64,000 nt of DNA from JBARDN01 sp963755705 (GCA_963755705.1 CAVWKW010000002.1:186001-250000); one strand, 5' to 3'. Shown: positions 36,042 to 45,166, numbered from the stretch's first letter. The notes: a model not told the origin generated them from the sequence alone. Program-made: numbers and translations.

Positions 36042-37280
36042 ATGGAAAAATGGTTCGATACTGCTCGCTTCGGGATGTTCATTCATTGGGCGCCCTCGTC
36101 ACAACGCGGATGGGAACTGTCGTGGCCGCTGGTCGGCAGCATCAACTCGCTGCCCAATGCGCAAGTCGTCGCGGTGGACGAATATCATTCAGCCGCTCGG
36201 ACATTTAATCCGACGAAGTTCGACGCGCGCGCGATCGCCAAGCTCGCTAAGCGCGCGGGAATGACCTACGGCGTCCTGACGACGAAGCATCATGACGGCT
36301 TCGCGATGTTCCATACCGCGACCTCGGATTACGGCGTCGCGCACACTCCCTTCAAGCGCGATATCGTGCGCGAATACTCCGACGCCTTTCGCGCCGAGGG
36401 TCTGCGCGTCGGCTTCTACTTCTCGCTCATCGATTGGCATCATCCCGACTACCCGGCGTTTACCGAGGCCGACAAACCCTACAAGTGGGGCGAATGGCGC
36501 CGTAGCACGCCCGAGCAATGGGAGCGGTTTATCGGCGTGATGTTCACGCAGATACGCGAGCTGCTGACCAATTACGGCAAGATCGATCTGCTGTGGTTCG
36601 ACGGCGGATGGGAACGCTCGCCCGAAGAATGGAAGGCGCGCGAGCTAGAAAAAATGATCCGCGAGCTACAGCCCGAGATCGTCATCAACGATCGCCTGCC
36701 GGGATGCGGCGACTACGACTCGCCCGAGCAGGCCGTTCCCGCCGCGGCGCCCGCGCGCGCGTGGGAGACCTGCATGACGATGAACAATAGCTGGGGCTAC
36801 AACCCGGGCGATCGCCATTACAAATCGGCGCGCAACCTCGTCCATACGCTCGAAGAGGTCGCAGGCAAGGGCGGAAATCTGCTGCTCAACGTCAGCCCAA
36901 CCGGCGACGGCACCCTGCCGCCCGAGCACGTCGAGCGGCTCGAAGCCTTCGCCCGATGGGCCGAGCGCAACGGCGAGAGTATCGCCGGGACGACGCCGGG
37001 TCTCGAGCCGTGGCAATTCTACGGACCCTCGACGCGGCGCGGCAGTCGCGTGTACCTGCACTGCGTGATGCGTCCATACGAAGCGGTATCAGTGCGCGGG
37101 CTGCACGTCAGACAGGTGAAGAGCGCGACGGTGCTGGGCTCCGACGAGAAGCTCAAGCTTCATCGCCGGATAGCCGCGATGGACGCCGTATTCAACAAAG
37201 ACCCGGTGGGCGAACTGATAATCGACATCCCCGAGCGCCTGCTCGATCCAATCGCAACAGTGATTGCGCTGGATTTTTGA
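36042..37280 (+). CDS. alpha-L-fucosidase (GH29)
   Basis: A 412-residue glycoside hydrolase family 29 protein. Seen: W-F-D-T-A-R-F-G-M-F-I-H-W near the N-terminus, L-T-T-K-H-H-D-G-F-A-M-F (H-H-D-G-F is diagnostic), F-Y-F-S-L-I-D-W-H-H, the nucleophile Asp in D-L-L-W-F-D-G-G-W, and G-G-N-L-L-L-N-V-S-P-T-G-D-G-T. It releases terminal fucose with retention of configuration in characterised relatives. No signal peptide with the ATG at 36042, so it looks cytoplasmic and would need imported oligosaccharides. The longer frame to 35790 is repeat sequence. Monocistronic. Confidence 0.9.
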   Translation: MEKWFDTARFGMFIHWAPSSQRGWELSWPLVGSINSLPNAQVVAVDEYHSAARTFNPTKFDARAIAKLAKRAGMTYGVLTTKHHDGFAMFHTATSDYGVAHTPFKRDIVREYSDAFRAEGLRVGFYFSLIDWHHPDYPAFTEADKPYKWGEWRRSTPEQWERFIGVMFTQIRELLTNYGKIDLLWFDGGWERSPEEWKARELEKMIRELQPEIVINDRLPGCGDYDSPEQAVPAAAPARAWETCMTMNNSWGYNPGDRHYKSARNLVHTLEEVAGKGGNLLLNVSPTGDGTLPPEHVERLEAFARWAERNGESIAGTTPGLEPWQFYGPSTRRGSRVYLHCVMRPYEAVSVRGLHVRQVKSATVLGSDEKLKLHRRIAAMDAVFNKDPVGELIIDIPERLLDPIATVIALDF

Positions 37281-37315
37281 TCGCCGCCGGACGCGAAGCT
37301 GAGCAGCGTGCGCAA

Positions 37316-37347
37316 CCGGGCGCGTCCCGACGCGCCTCTACGAAGAC
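37316..37347 (+). repeat. partial copy of the GGGCGCGTC..GACGCGCC repeat
   Basis: CCGGGCGCGTCCCGACGCGCC followed by TCTACGAAGAC. Matches one arm of the pair at 47447-47480 / 47566-47599. Confidence 0.55.
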
Positions 37348-38081
37348 TGGGTTGTCTTGTCATTCCCGAATGCCCACGCCACCATCAGCGGGAACTCTTC
37401 TCCCCAGAAGGCGCCACCGTGCGTCCCAGCTCGCTCATTCATGACGACATCCGCATCTGCATCGCGCAGCGCGTCCGCCCACCTCCTTGCGTTCTCGAGG
37501 AAGAACGGCTCCTGTGTGCCAGCGACAAGGTATGTGCGCGGAAGCGGACTCGGCATAACGCCTGGCGGCTTGTAACCCCCGCCAGGCGAGGCGCAGAAGA
37601 CCGCGCCGTAGATATGCGGATGCCGAAGCCCAAGAGCGAGGGCCAGCTCTCCACTCGCCGAGACGCCGAACACTGCGGTACGTTCAGCGGGCAACGCCAT
37701 GCCAAATCGCGACTGCGTCCATCGGCGAACGTCCTCGACGAAGAACTTCTCGTGTGCCGCGAACCGCTCCGGCTCAAAGCCCGGTGAGTACTCGTGGAGC
37801 CGCAGCGTCTCATTGGTCAGCCTATGTACACCGACGATCATTGTGGACGGTAGGTCAACCTTCTCGAGCAATCGGCCCCACTTCGAGATCCCCTGACCGT
37901 CACCGGCGAAGACTATTGCTTCGGCCGGGTCCGGTGGAACGTACACCGTGACCTGCCGTCCACCGTCGTACTCGAACATCTCGGTGACAAACTCTCCCGA
38001 CACTGCGCCGGTGGACTGCGCGGGTGTTCTGCCGGACTCACTCAGCTTGCGGTTGACGTGATTGCCGGCTTGCTTCTTCAT
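37338..38081 (-). CDS. esterase (EstD/enterochelin-esterase-like, alpha/beta hydrolase)
   Basis: A 247-residue esterase-D-type hydrolase. Evidence: T-V-Y-V-P-P-D, I-V-F-A-G-D-G-Q-G-I-S-K-W, the nucleophile in F-G-V-S-A-S-G-E-L-A-L-A and a likely catalytic His in G-T-H-G-G-A-F-W-G. No signal peptide. AAGG lies eight bases before the ATG. Codon choice is less GCG/CGC-dominated than neighbours and both flanks are repeat-bearing non-coding DNA, which suggests a transferred gene. Substrate unknown. Confidence 0.85.
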   Translation of the reverse strand: MKKQAGNHVNRKLSESGRTPAQSTGAVSGEFVTEMFEYDGGRQVTVYVPPDPAEAIVFAGDGQGISKWGRLLEKVDLPSTMIVGVHRLTNETLRLHEYSPGFEPERFAAHEKFFVEDVRRWTQSRFGMALPAERTAVFGVSASGELALALGLRHPHIYGAVFCASPGGGYKPPGVMPSPLPRTYLVAGTQEPFFLENARRWADALRDADADVVMNERAGTHGGAFWGEEFPLMVAWAFGNDKTTQSS

Positions 38082-38451
38082 GGCGTGGCCTTCATGTGTA
38101 GAACTTTGGAACTGGTGGTGTCTCCCAATTTAGTGGCGAGAGTTAAACGATCCGGGCGTTGAGCGATTCTACGTTCCATCGGCTATGCAGCCTTAGCTGA
38201 TTTACTACTGGACTCGTCGTCGCGCCAACCGACGTAATTTGATTTGTCCGCTGCGCAAGAAACCAAGAGCAACACCGCCTCGTCGGTTGGCAGCGAAGCT
38301 CGGGCTTTGTACGCCGCCGAAACTCCTCGTTGATTCGCTCCAAGCGGGCGCGAGTTGTGGCTCAACTCGCCGGATCTTGACGCTTTTTCATTTTTCCACC
38401 AACTTCCCGACACCATCCCGTCGCTCACGGGCGAGACGCCCGCGCCACTGA
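38082..38451. other. non-coding stretch with a REP fragment
   Basis: Between the esterase start and the FHA gene stop. Open frames here (for example 38183-38455) run into the REP fragment and show no motif. AT content is raised around 38160-38400. Nothing else recognised. Confidence 0.4.
38425..38448 (-). repeat. REP-like element, half copy D
   Basis: 24 bp, TCACGGGCGAGACGCCC then GCGCCAC, identical to half of copy C at 14494-14517, 24 kb away. Only the first hairpin is present. Confidence 0.8.
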
Positions 38452-39840
38452 TCACTTTGCTCCTTTAGCGATCGAAAATGTCCATCGATACTGCGTGCCG
38501 CTTGCGGTGATCGATACGCGATAGGTTGCCCCGGCAGTCAGAGGGGCCAGCGGGATCACTACTACCGTGCCCTGGCCGAGCAGGACTTCGCGGGCGGTTT
38601 TCTGCGTTGCCGGATCGAGGTTGGTGTAGGTCGAAGAGTCGAAGCCGCAGGCGTCGAGCTTGGTTGCGGCGCCGTCAGTGGAGATGCGCTCGAAGGAATA
38701 CGCGTCGAGACTCGTGTGGATCCAGTAGCCGGTCGCGAGCGTGATCGGCAGTCCGGTTGGCGCTTTGTATCCGGCGCACGCGCTCAGCGGATCGGGCCAT
38801 TCGTCGGTGAAGGTGCGCAGATCGATCGACGTGTGGTCGGCGGGAAATTCGATTGGGGTGGCGTACGCGGTTCCCGCCGCGCTCGACTCGACCCCGCTTT
38901 GCGCGTCGAGCGCGGCGACGCAGAGCCCTCGATCGCACACCTGATTGAAGCCTACCCGGCGCAGGCGCGGATTCAGAAGCGGCAGGCGATGGAACGCGCC
39001 GCTTATCCAATCGACCAGCGCCCATCCGGCCGGATCTTTGATCTTCGTACCGGCGAAGGCGATGAAATCGACGTCGCTCGATTCGCCGGCGCGAGCGCCC
39101 ACCGCCGAGTAGCCGGGCTTGTCCTTACTTTCGAGATGCGAATCGATGCCGGGATTACCGCCGGCGCGCAGCGACGGACCGAGATTTTCGACCAGGTATT
39201 TCACGTGCGCGCTGTCGCCCGCGCTAAGCGTAGAATCTTCGACCACCGGCGCGACCTTGGCCATCGCTCTGTAAGCGTTGAGCCGCTTGAGCCATTCGGG
39301 TTGCGGACCCGACGGCGTCGCAATGGAAGTCGCGGATATTTCCGCCGCGGCGAGCGTCGTACCTGCCGCGGCGGGCGCGATCGAGGCTCTTGGCGCGGGC
39401 GATTCACCCAGCGCCTCGCGAGCTTCGCGCTGAATCCATCGCCGGGTCACCGAGAAGGCAATCAGGAACAGCAGGAGCATCAGAGGAACAGCGATGCGCA
39501 GGCCGGGTCCGCGCGCGCCCGCGCCGGCCATGAAAGCGAAGCGCGCATTACCGAAACCGATTTCGTCGCCGCGCTTGAGCCGTATCGGATTGGTGACGCG
39601 CTTGCCGTTTACGTAGGTGCCGTTGGTCGATTCGAGATCGATCAGATCGTAACCGCGCAGTCGGCGGCGAATTACGGCGTGACGGCGTGAGACGGTCTTC
39701 TCGTCCAGAACGAAATAGTTGCCGATAGCGCTGCCGATGGTGGTCTTGCGCTTGACCAGCGGCAATTCCCTTGCGCCGGCGGCGCCGCCGATCGCGACCA
39801 GCCGCGGCTGTTTGATCGTACCCTTGGCTCCTTCCGCCAC
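38452..39840 (-). CDS. FHA domain - transmembrane - CAP domain protein
   Basis: A 462-residue protein joining a cytoplasmic and an extracytoplasmic module. Residues ~20-100 form an FHA phosphothreonine-binding domain (T-I-G, S-R-R-H at 51-54, S-T-N-G-T at 71-75, G-D-E-I-G-F-G). A transmembrane helix (P-L-M-L-L-L-F-L-I-A-F, ~114-134) and an Ala/Thr/Ser-rich linker follow. Then comes a CAP/SCP-like domain (W-L-K-R-L-N-A-Y-R, S-A-H-V-K-Y-L-V-E-N with H212, G-A-F-H-R-L-P-L-L-N-P). The last ~60 residues resemble a beta-sandwich. Such a fusion could link cytosolic kinase signalling to an envelope function; no kinase is nearby. 28 bp from the HDAC-like gene. Confidence 0.75.
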   Translation of the reverse strand: MAEGAKGTIKQPRLVAIGGAAGARELPLVKRKTTIGSAIGNYFVLDEKTVSRRHAVIRRRLRGYDLIDLESTNGTYVNGKRVTNPIRLKRGDEIGFGNARFAFMAGAGARGPGLRIAVPLMLLLFLIAFSVTRRWIQREAREALGESPAPRASIAPAAAGTTLAAAEISATSIATPSGPQPEWLKRLNAYRAMAKVAPVVEDSTLSAGDSAHVKYLVENLGPSLRAGGNPGIDSHLESKDKPGYSAVGARAGESSDVDFIAFAGTKIKDPAGWALVDWISGAFHRLPLLNPRLRRVGFNQVCDRGLCVAALDAQSGVESSAAGTAYATPIEFPADHTSIDLRTFTDEWPDPLSACAGYKAPTGLPITLATGYWIHTSLDAYSFERISTDGAATKLDACGFDSSTYTNLDPATQKTAREVLLGQGTVVVIPLAPLTAGATYRVSITASGTQYRWTFSIAKGAK

Positions 39841-39868
39841 ACCCCCTCCCCTTCTTTCCGGCGTTCGA

Positions 39869-40903
39869 TCAGCCGAGGTTCCAGAATTTGCCGACGCCGT
39901 GCGCGGCGCGCTCGATTATCGGCATCACGCGGTCGCCGCCGCGCGCGCTCGCGATCGGCTCGTCGGCCTCGCGCCCGAGCTCTTCGATCACCGCGCGTCC
40001 GGAATTGACTATCGCCGCGAGATCGTAGCCGCCCTCGAGCGCCGCGATCATCCTGCCCCCGCAGCATTCGGCCGCGAGCTCTTTGACACGCCGCGTCATC
40101 GCGGTGAATCCGTTTTCGGTGACGCGCATGTCACCGAGCGGGTCCCGGTAATGGCAATCGAAGCCGGCCGACACGATTATGAACTCGGGCTTGAACTTGC
40201 GCCCGATCGGCAGAATGAACTCGTCGAAGAAGCGCAGATATTCGTCGTCGCCATACTCCGCCGGCATCGGAGCGTTCACGGTGAACCCCGCGCCCGCGCC
40301 CGCGCCCATTTCATGTAGCGACCCGGTGCCGGGATAGTGCGGATACTGATGGGTCGAGGCGTACAGCACCTGCGCCGACTGGTAAAATATTTCCTGGGTG
40401 CCGTTGCCGTGATGCAGATCCCAATCGACGATCATCACGCGCTCGAGGCCGCGCCTCTCGACGAGCCATCGCGCCGCGATCGCGACGTTGTTGAAAAAGC
40501 AGAAGCCCATCGCGCGCGCGGGCCGCGCATGATGCCCCGGAGGACGCACGAGCGCGAACGCGTTGTCGGCCGCGCCGTCGATCACCGCCTCGGCCGCCGT
40601 CAGCACGCCGCCGGCCGCGAGCAGCGCGGTACGGTATGTGTCGGCGCAGGTGTGCGTATCGGGATCGAAGTCGAAGCGCGGGACTGACGCGGTGTGCTCG
40701 ACCGACTCGATATAGTTCACGTCGTGGCACAGCGCTATCTCCTCGAGGGTCGCGGGGCGCGGGGCAAGCAGGCGGAGATTTGGGCGGTCGAGCGACTCCG
40801 CCATCTCGATCATCGCGGCTATTCGCTCGGGGCGTTCAGGATGCGACCGTCCGGCGAAATGTTTTTCATAAGATCGGTCGGTCACCAGCGCGGTCTTGAG
40901 CAT
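39869..40903 (-). CDS. histone deacetylase-superfamily amidohydrolase
   Basis: A 344-residue arginase/deacetylase-fold zinc hydrolase. Active-site blocks are all present: R-P-P-G-H-H-A, G-F-C-F-F-N-N-V-A-I-A-A, D-W-D-L-H-H-G-N-G-T, S-A-G-F-D-C-H-Y-R-D-P-L-G and L-E-G-G-Y-D. Bacterial members (AcuC, acetylpolyamine amidohydrolase) remove acetyl groups from proteins or polyamines; which applies here is open. GGTGGAG seven bases before the ATG at 40903 supports that start over 40918. Divergent from tatB. Confidence 0.93.
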   Translation of the reverse strand: MLKTALVTDRSYEKHFAGRSHPERPERIAAMIEMAESLDRPNLRLLAPRPATLEEIALCHDVNYIESVEHTASVPRFDFDPDTHTCADTYRTALLAAGGVLTAAEAVIDGAADNAFALVRPPGHHARPARAMGFCFFNNVAIAARWLVERRGLERVMIVDWDLHHGNGTQEIFYQSAQVLYASTHQYPHYPGTGSLHEMGAGAGAGFTVNAPMPAEYGDDEYLRFFDEFILPIGRKFKPEFIIVSAGFDCHYRDPLGDMRVTENGFTAMTRRVKELAAECCGGRMIAALEGGYDLAAIVNSGRAVIEELGREADEPIASARGGDRVMPIIERAAHGVGKFWNLG

Positions 40904-40999
40904 CGTTGACTCCACCATCTGTGCTAAGAATGATCAGTCGAGCGATATGCATCCGAATCTGCTGAAACAATATAGCGCCTGCGCGGCGCGACCTTGCGA

Positions 41000-41335
41000 G
41001 TGGACCTGTTTGAAATAGTAATCGTGCTGGCGATCGCGCTGGTCGTGCTCGGTCCGGAGCGTCTGCCCGAGGTCTTGCGCACGGTAGGCAAGATATTGCG
41101 CGAGCTACGCGCCGCGAGCAACACCGTGATGCGCGAGCTGAGCGACGTGCTCGAGGAGCAGCCGGCCCGCGCCAATCCTGCGGCTCCTCAGCCGCTCGAG
41201 GATCCTGCGCGCGCGAGCCGGCCCGCGGTTCCGCAACCGATGGCCGCCGCATCGCGAGCGCCGGAACCCTCTGCGGCGCCTGCCGCCGACGCTACCGCGG
41301 CAAAGCCCGATCCGCCGGGGCATGAGCCCTCCTGA
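41000..41335 (+). CDS. tatB: Sec-independent translocase subunit TatB (TatA/B family)
   Basis: A 111-residue protein with the TatA/B layout: one N-terminal membrane helix (E-I-V-I-V-L-A-I-A-L-V-V-L), the G-P hinge (G-P-E-R-L-P-E-V), an amphipathic helix (R-T-V-G-K-I-L-R-E-L-R) and a Pro/Ala-rich tail. The long tail, G-P-E-R-L-P and position directly before tatC favour TatB over TatA. GTG at 41000 is chosen to begin M-D-L-F-E; TTG at 40994 is an alternative. It forms the twin-arginine receptor with TatC. Confidence 0.88.
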   Translation: MDLFEIVIVLAIALVVLGPERLPEVLRTVGKILRELRAASNTVMRELSDVLEEQPARANPAAPQPLEDPARASRPAVPQPMAAASRAPEPSAAPAADATAAKPDPPGHEPS

Positions 41336-41347
41336 GCGCGCGCGACC

Positions 41348-42241
41348 GTGGCAACCCAGGACCTAACGACACCGCCGGCGCAGCCGCCCGAAGCGGCGGA
41401 GGTGACGACCGTCGCGCCGCCGCCAATCGGGCCGGAATCGATCACGCCGGAACCGCTGGAAGACAGCGACGGCGGACTGCTCGGGCGGATGTCGCTGATC
41501 GAGCATCTGAAGGAATTGCGGGTGCGGCTGGTGTACGCGGCGATCGCGCTTTTGGCCGGCTTCCTGATCGCGTACGCGATCGCCGACCCGCTGTTCGCGG
41601 CGCTTACCATGCCGATTCGCGAGGTCTCGCACGGCAAGCTGCTGCTCATCGGGACGGGCGTCGGCGAGGCGTTTTTCACCAAGATCAAGGTCGCGCTGAT
41701 CGCGGGACTGTTTATCGCAAGTCCGGCGGTTTTTTATCAAATCTGGAAATTTATCGCGCCGGGGCTGTACCAGAATGAGCGCCGGATGGCGATGCCGTTT
41801 ATCATTTCGGCGACGCTGTTTTTTCTACTGGGCGGATATTTCTGCTGGGCGGTGGTGTTCCGGATCGGGTTTGCATTTTTCCTGGAGCAGTACGCAAGTA
41901 TCGGAATCACTCCGACCATCCGGATCAGCGAATACCTGGCGTTCTCGGCCAAGCTGCTGCTCGCATTCGGGATCACGTTCGAGATGCCGATCTTCGCGTT
42001 CTTTCTGACCAGGCTCGGCATGATCGACTACAAGCTGATGATGCATTATTTTCGCTACGCGATATTGGTAATCTTCATCGTGTCGGCGATACTGACGCCG
42101 CCCGACATGGTGTCGCAATTCCTGCTCGCGATTCCGCTGCTCGGCCTGTACGGACTGAGTATCGGAGTGGCTTATATTTTCCGGACCGCCGCGGCTGCGG
42201 CGCCCGCGGCGACGCCGGCCGGCGGAGCAAACGTGGGCTAG
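41348..42241 (+). CDS. tatC: Sec-independent translocase subunit TatC
   Basis: A 297-residue polytopic membrane protein that recognises twin-arginine signal peptides. Motifs: the N-terminal M-S-L-I-E-H-L-K-E-L-R-V-R, then F-L-I-A-Y-A-I, and the first-loop S-P-A-V-F-Y-Q-I-W-K-F-I-A-P-G-L-Y-Q-N-E-R-R signature, with six hydrophobic segments. An unusually long Pro-rich N-terminal extension (~45 residues) precedes the family core. GTG start 12 bp after tatB; the pair is one operon. Confidence 0.95.
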   Translation: MATQDLTTPPAQPPEAAEVTTVAPPPIGPESITPEPLEDSDGGLLGRMSLIEHLKELRVRLVYAAIALLAGFLIAYAIADPLFAALTMPIREVSHGKLLLIGTGVGEAFFTKIKVALIAGLFIASPAVFYQIWKFIAPGLYQNERRMAMPFIISATLFFLLGGYFCWAVVFRIGFAFFLEQYASIGITPTIRISEYLAFSAKLLLAFGITFEMPIFAFFLTRLGMIDYKLMMHYFRYAILVIFIVSAILTPPDMVSQFLLAIPLLGLYGLSIGVAYIFRTAAAAAPAATPAGGANVG

Positions 42242-42280
42242 CTTTTCGAGGGACGCGCGCGGCGCACAAAAAGGATTCAC

Positions 42281-44680
42281 ATGGCAATACTTCAGGATCG
42301 GCCGCGCGCCACTGGCGCTCCGGGAATTCCGCCGCGATGGACGCGCAGCGCCAAAGATGTGGTGGGCACGGCGTATTCTTCGGTGAGCCGGGTGTGGTTC
42401 ACGCTTTCGAAGGGGGTGCTCAACGAGATTTATTATCCGACGATCGATCAGCCGCAGGTGCGCGACCTGCAGTTGCTGGTGACTGACGGCAAGACCTTCT
42501 TCCACGAAGAACGCCGCGATCTGATCGCGCATACCGAGTATCTGGCGCAGCACGGATTGGGCGTCCGAATCGTCAATCGCGATCCGGACGGACGCTATCA
42601 GATCGAAAAAGAAGTCATTTCCGATCCGCATCGCAATTCGATCCTGATGGACGTGCGGCTGGCCGGCGATCCTGATTTCCTGGCTAAACTGCATCTCTAC
42701 GTATTGCTCTCGCCGCATCTGTGCGTCGGCGGATGGGGCAATAACGGCAACCTGGCCAGCATCATCGGCCGCGAATTTATCACCGCAAACAAAAACGGCA
42801 CCTGGCTCGCGATGGCGGCGACGGTTCCGTTCGTCAAACGCTCCTGCGGGTATGTCGGCACGACCGACGGATGGCAGGATCTGTCGCAGAACTTCCAGCT
42901 TGACTATCAATTCGGCTCCGCGCCCGACGGCAATATCGCGCTGACCGGCGAGATCGATCTGAGCGTGTCGCGCAAATTCACGCTCGGGCTCGCCTTCGGC
43001 AGCTCGACCCATCGCGCGGTGACCTGCCTGTTCCAGTCGCTCGGAACTCCGTTCGAGGAGCATCGCGAACGCTTCATCGAGCAGTGGGAGCGCGCGGCCC
43101 GGCACTTCCTGCCGATCGGCGCGTCTTCCGGCGACGCCGGCGAGCTATACAGCCGCAGCCACGAGCTGCTGCTCGCGCATGAGGACAAAAGCTTTCCCGG
43201 CGCGATAATCGCCTCGCTCAGCATCCCGTGGGGGGAAGCCAAAGGCGACGAGGACCTGGGCGGATACCATCTGGTATGGACCCGCGACATGGTCAACAGC
43301 GCGACCGGGCTGCTCGCCTCGGGCGACGCGGCCACGCCGATGCGCGCGCTGATCTATCTTGCGTGCACGCAGCACGCCGACGGCGGTTTCTCGCAGAATT
43401 TCTGGATCGACGGCTTGCCTTACTGGCAGGGAATCCAGCTCGACGAAGTCGCCTTTCCGATCATGCTGGCGTGGCGGATGCACAAAGCGGGCGCGCTGCA
43501 GAATTTCGATCCTTACCCGATGGTGCTGGCGGGGGCGCGCTATCTTTTGCGCCACGGACCGGCGACCCAGCAGGAGCGTTGGGAAGAGAACAGCGGGTTC
43601 TCGCCCTCGACCCTGGCGAGCAATATCGCCGCGCTGGTTTGCGCCGCCTGCTTTGCGCTCGAGCGCGGCGATCGGGTGACCGCGCAACTGCTGGAAGAAT
43701 ACGCGGACTTCCTGGAGTCGCACGTCGAGCGCTGGACCGTGACCAATCACGGCTTCCTGGTGCCGGGAATCCGCCGCCACTACGTGCGGATCACGACCGC
43801 GGACGCGGAGAGTCCCTACCCCAACGAAGATCCCGACGCGGTGCCGGTGCATATTCATAATCTGCCACCGGGCGTGCAGTCGGATTTTCCGGCGGCAGCA
43901 ATCGTCAACGGCGGCTTCCTGGAGCTGGTGCGCTATGGAATTCGCCGCGCGGGTGATCCACTGATGGAGGATTCGCTCAAGGTGATCGATGCCGCGTTGA
44001 AGACCAACTTGCCGCAGGGTCCGTGCTGGCGTCGCTATAATCACGACGGATACGGCCAGCAGGATGACGGCGGTCCGTTCACGGGCGTTGGTCGGGGCAG
44101 ACCGTGGCCGCTTCTAACCGGCGAGCGCGGACATTACGAGCTGGCCGCCGGACGCGATCCGGCTCCGTATCTTCGCGCGATGGAGGCGTTCGCCAACCAG
44201 ACGCGGCTGCTGCCGGAGCAGGTGTGGGATCAGGCCGACATCCCCGAGGAACTGCTCTTCCGGGGCAAACAGACGGGCGCCGCGATGCCGCTGATGTGGG
44301 CGCATGCGGAATATATCAAGCTTTTGCGCTCGTCGTGGGACGGGCAGGTGTTCGACCTGATTCCAGAAGTGGCGGAACGTTATCTGATCGCGCGTCCGCG
44401 GCGTGCGATGGAGATTTGGAAATATAATCGACGCCGGATAGCCAAAGTTAAGGCGCCGGTGCGCCTGCGCTTCATGCTGGCCCGTCCATTCATTTTGCAC
44501 TGGACCAAGGACGAATGGCGTCACGCTACCGACACGCAGGCGACGAGCGCTCCGATGGAAGTTTATTTCGTCGATATCGATATCGGCACCGCCGATCGCG
44601 CGCCGGTACGCTTCACCTTTCATTGGCAGGACACCGACCAATGGGAAGGCAAGGATTACGCCGTCGAGATAGAGCAGTAA
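42281..44680 (+). CDS. GH15 glucoamylase / glucodextranase-like enzyme
   Basis: A 799-residue glycoside hydrolase family 15 protein that releases glucose from non-reducing ends of alpha-glucans in known relatives. The N-terminal beta-sandwich (residues ~20-270) begins G-T-A-Y-S-S-V-S-R-V-W-F-T-L-S-K-G. The (alpha/alpha)6 barrel contains G-Y-H-L-V-W-T-R-D-M-V, the candidate acid in W-Q-G-I-Q-L-D-E-V-A-F-P and base in L-P-E-Q-V-W-D. A C-terminal beta domain with R-F-T-F-H-W follows. No signal peptide, so a cytoplasmic glycogen or trehalose role is possible. AAAGGA eight bases before the ATG; 39 bp after tatC. Confidence 0.9.
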   Translation: MAILQDRPRATGAPGIPPRWTRSAKDVVGTAYSSVSRVWFTLSKGVLNEIYYPTIDQPQVRDLQLLVTDGKTFFHEERRDLIAHTEYLAQHGLGVRIVNRDPDGRYQIEKEVISDPHRNSILMDVRLAGDPDFLAKLHLYVLLSPHLCVGGWGNNGNLASIIGREFITANKNGTWLAMAATVPFVKRSCGYVGTTDGWQDLSQNFQLDYQFGSAPDGNIALTGEIDLSVSRKFTLGLAFGSSTHRAVTCLFQSLGTPFEEHRERFIEQWERAARHFLPIGASSGDAGELYSRSHELLLAHEDKSFPGAIIASLSIPWGEAKGDEDLGGYHLVWTRDMVNSATGLLASGDAATPMRALIYLACTQHADGGFSQNFWIDGLPYWQGIQLDEVAFPIMLAWRMHKAGALQNFDPYPMVLAGARYLLRHGPATQQERWEENSGFSPSTLASNIAALVCAACFALERGDRVTAQLLEEYADFLESHVERWTVTNHGFLVPGIRRHYVRITTADAESPYPNEDPDAVPVHIHNLPPGVQSDFPAAAIVNGGFLELVRYGIRRAGDPLMEDSLKVIDAALKTNLPQGPCWRRYNHDGYGQQDDGGPFTGVGRGRPWPLLTGERGHYELAAGRDPAPYLRAMEAFANQTRLLPEQVWDQADIPEELLFRGKQTGAAMPLMWAHAEYIKLLRSSWDGQVFDLIPEVAERYLIARPRRAMEIWKYNRRRIAKVKAPVRLRFMLARPFILHWTKDEWRHATDTQATSAPMEVYFVDIDIGTADRAPVRFTFHWQDTDQWEGKDYAVEIEQ

Positions 44681-44683
44681 GCC

Positions 44684-44911
44684 TCAGTCGAGGCGGCGGA
44701 TCCCGAATTGCGCAGTGAGCGAATCGAGCACCTGCTCGACGTCGGCGCGCTGATCCTCGCCAAAGAAAATCCGCAGGTAGTGCCGCACGGGATCTTCGGT
44801 CCGCAGCGTCGCCAGGTTGTCGTAGGCTTCGAGGATCGACTTGAACAGCACGATCTGCGCGGGCGCGATCGCGATCAGGATGCTGCCGAGTCTGGGCGAT
44901 GAATCGGTCAT
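44684..44911 (-). CDS. DUF4911 family protein
   Basis: A 75-residue protein with the DUF4911 core: I-A-P-A-Q-I-V-L-F-K-S-I-L-E-A-Y-D-N-L-A, then R-T-E-D-P and H-Y-L-R-I-F-F. Function unknown; I know the family mainly from deltaproteobacteria. GAGGA six bases before the ATG at 44911 (MTDSSP) decides the start over the open frame to 44980. It ends 3 bp from the convergent GH15 stop. Confidence 0.75.
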   Translation of the reverse strand: MTDSSPRLGSILIAIAPAQIVLFKSILEAYDNLATLRTEDPVRHYLRIFFGEDQRADVEQVLDSLTAQFGIRRLD

Positions 44912-44995
44912 TGCGGTCCTCGGGTGTCGTTCCCGCGCGTGGCTGCCGCGCGAGGAATCCCGAACGACAGGCCGCAGCATTTAGCAAAGATTGGA

Positions 44996-45166
44996 GCATG
45001 ACCGCCTCGGGATTTCTCGCCTATGGCTCGAAATGACGGTTGGAGCTCGGCTGAGACTACGATACTGATGCGCCAAACCCACATTCGTTCCACCAAATCC
45101 ACACCCGTTCCACCAAGCTCACATTCGTCATTTCGACCGAAGGGAGAAATCCCGAGACGGTCGTGC
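44996..45166. repeat. inverted repeat (GTCATTTCGACCGAAGGGAG family) enclosing a 20-bp tandem repeat
   Basis: Arms of about 42 bp: left GCATGACCGCCTCGGGATTT..GAAATGACG (44996-45038), right CGTCATTTCGACC..GAGACGGTCGTGC (45126-45166), nearly perfect complements. Inside, 45079-45129 holds 2.5 tandem 20-bp units (CCACATTCGTTCCACCAAAT and variants). The rest of the 44912-45325 gap shows no gene. Confidence 0.85.

Noticed and set aside
38183..38455. 90-codon minus-strand open frame before the FHA gene
   Set aside because: Starts inside the REP half copy and contains no recognisable feature.
41825..43105. 426-codon minus-strand frame across tatC and the GH15 gene
   Set aside because: Crosses a gene junction and mirrors two well-supported proteins.
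45079..45129. Short tandem repeats as a possible CRISPR array
   Set aside because: Units are directly adjacent 20-mers without spacers and lie inside an inverted repeat; no cas genes in the window.
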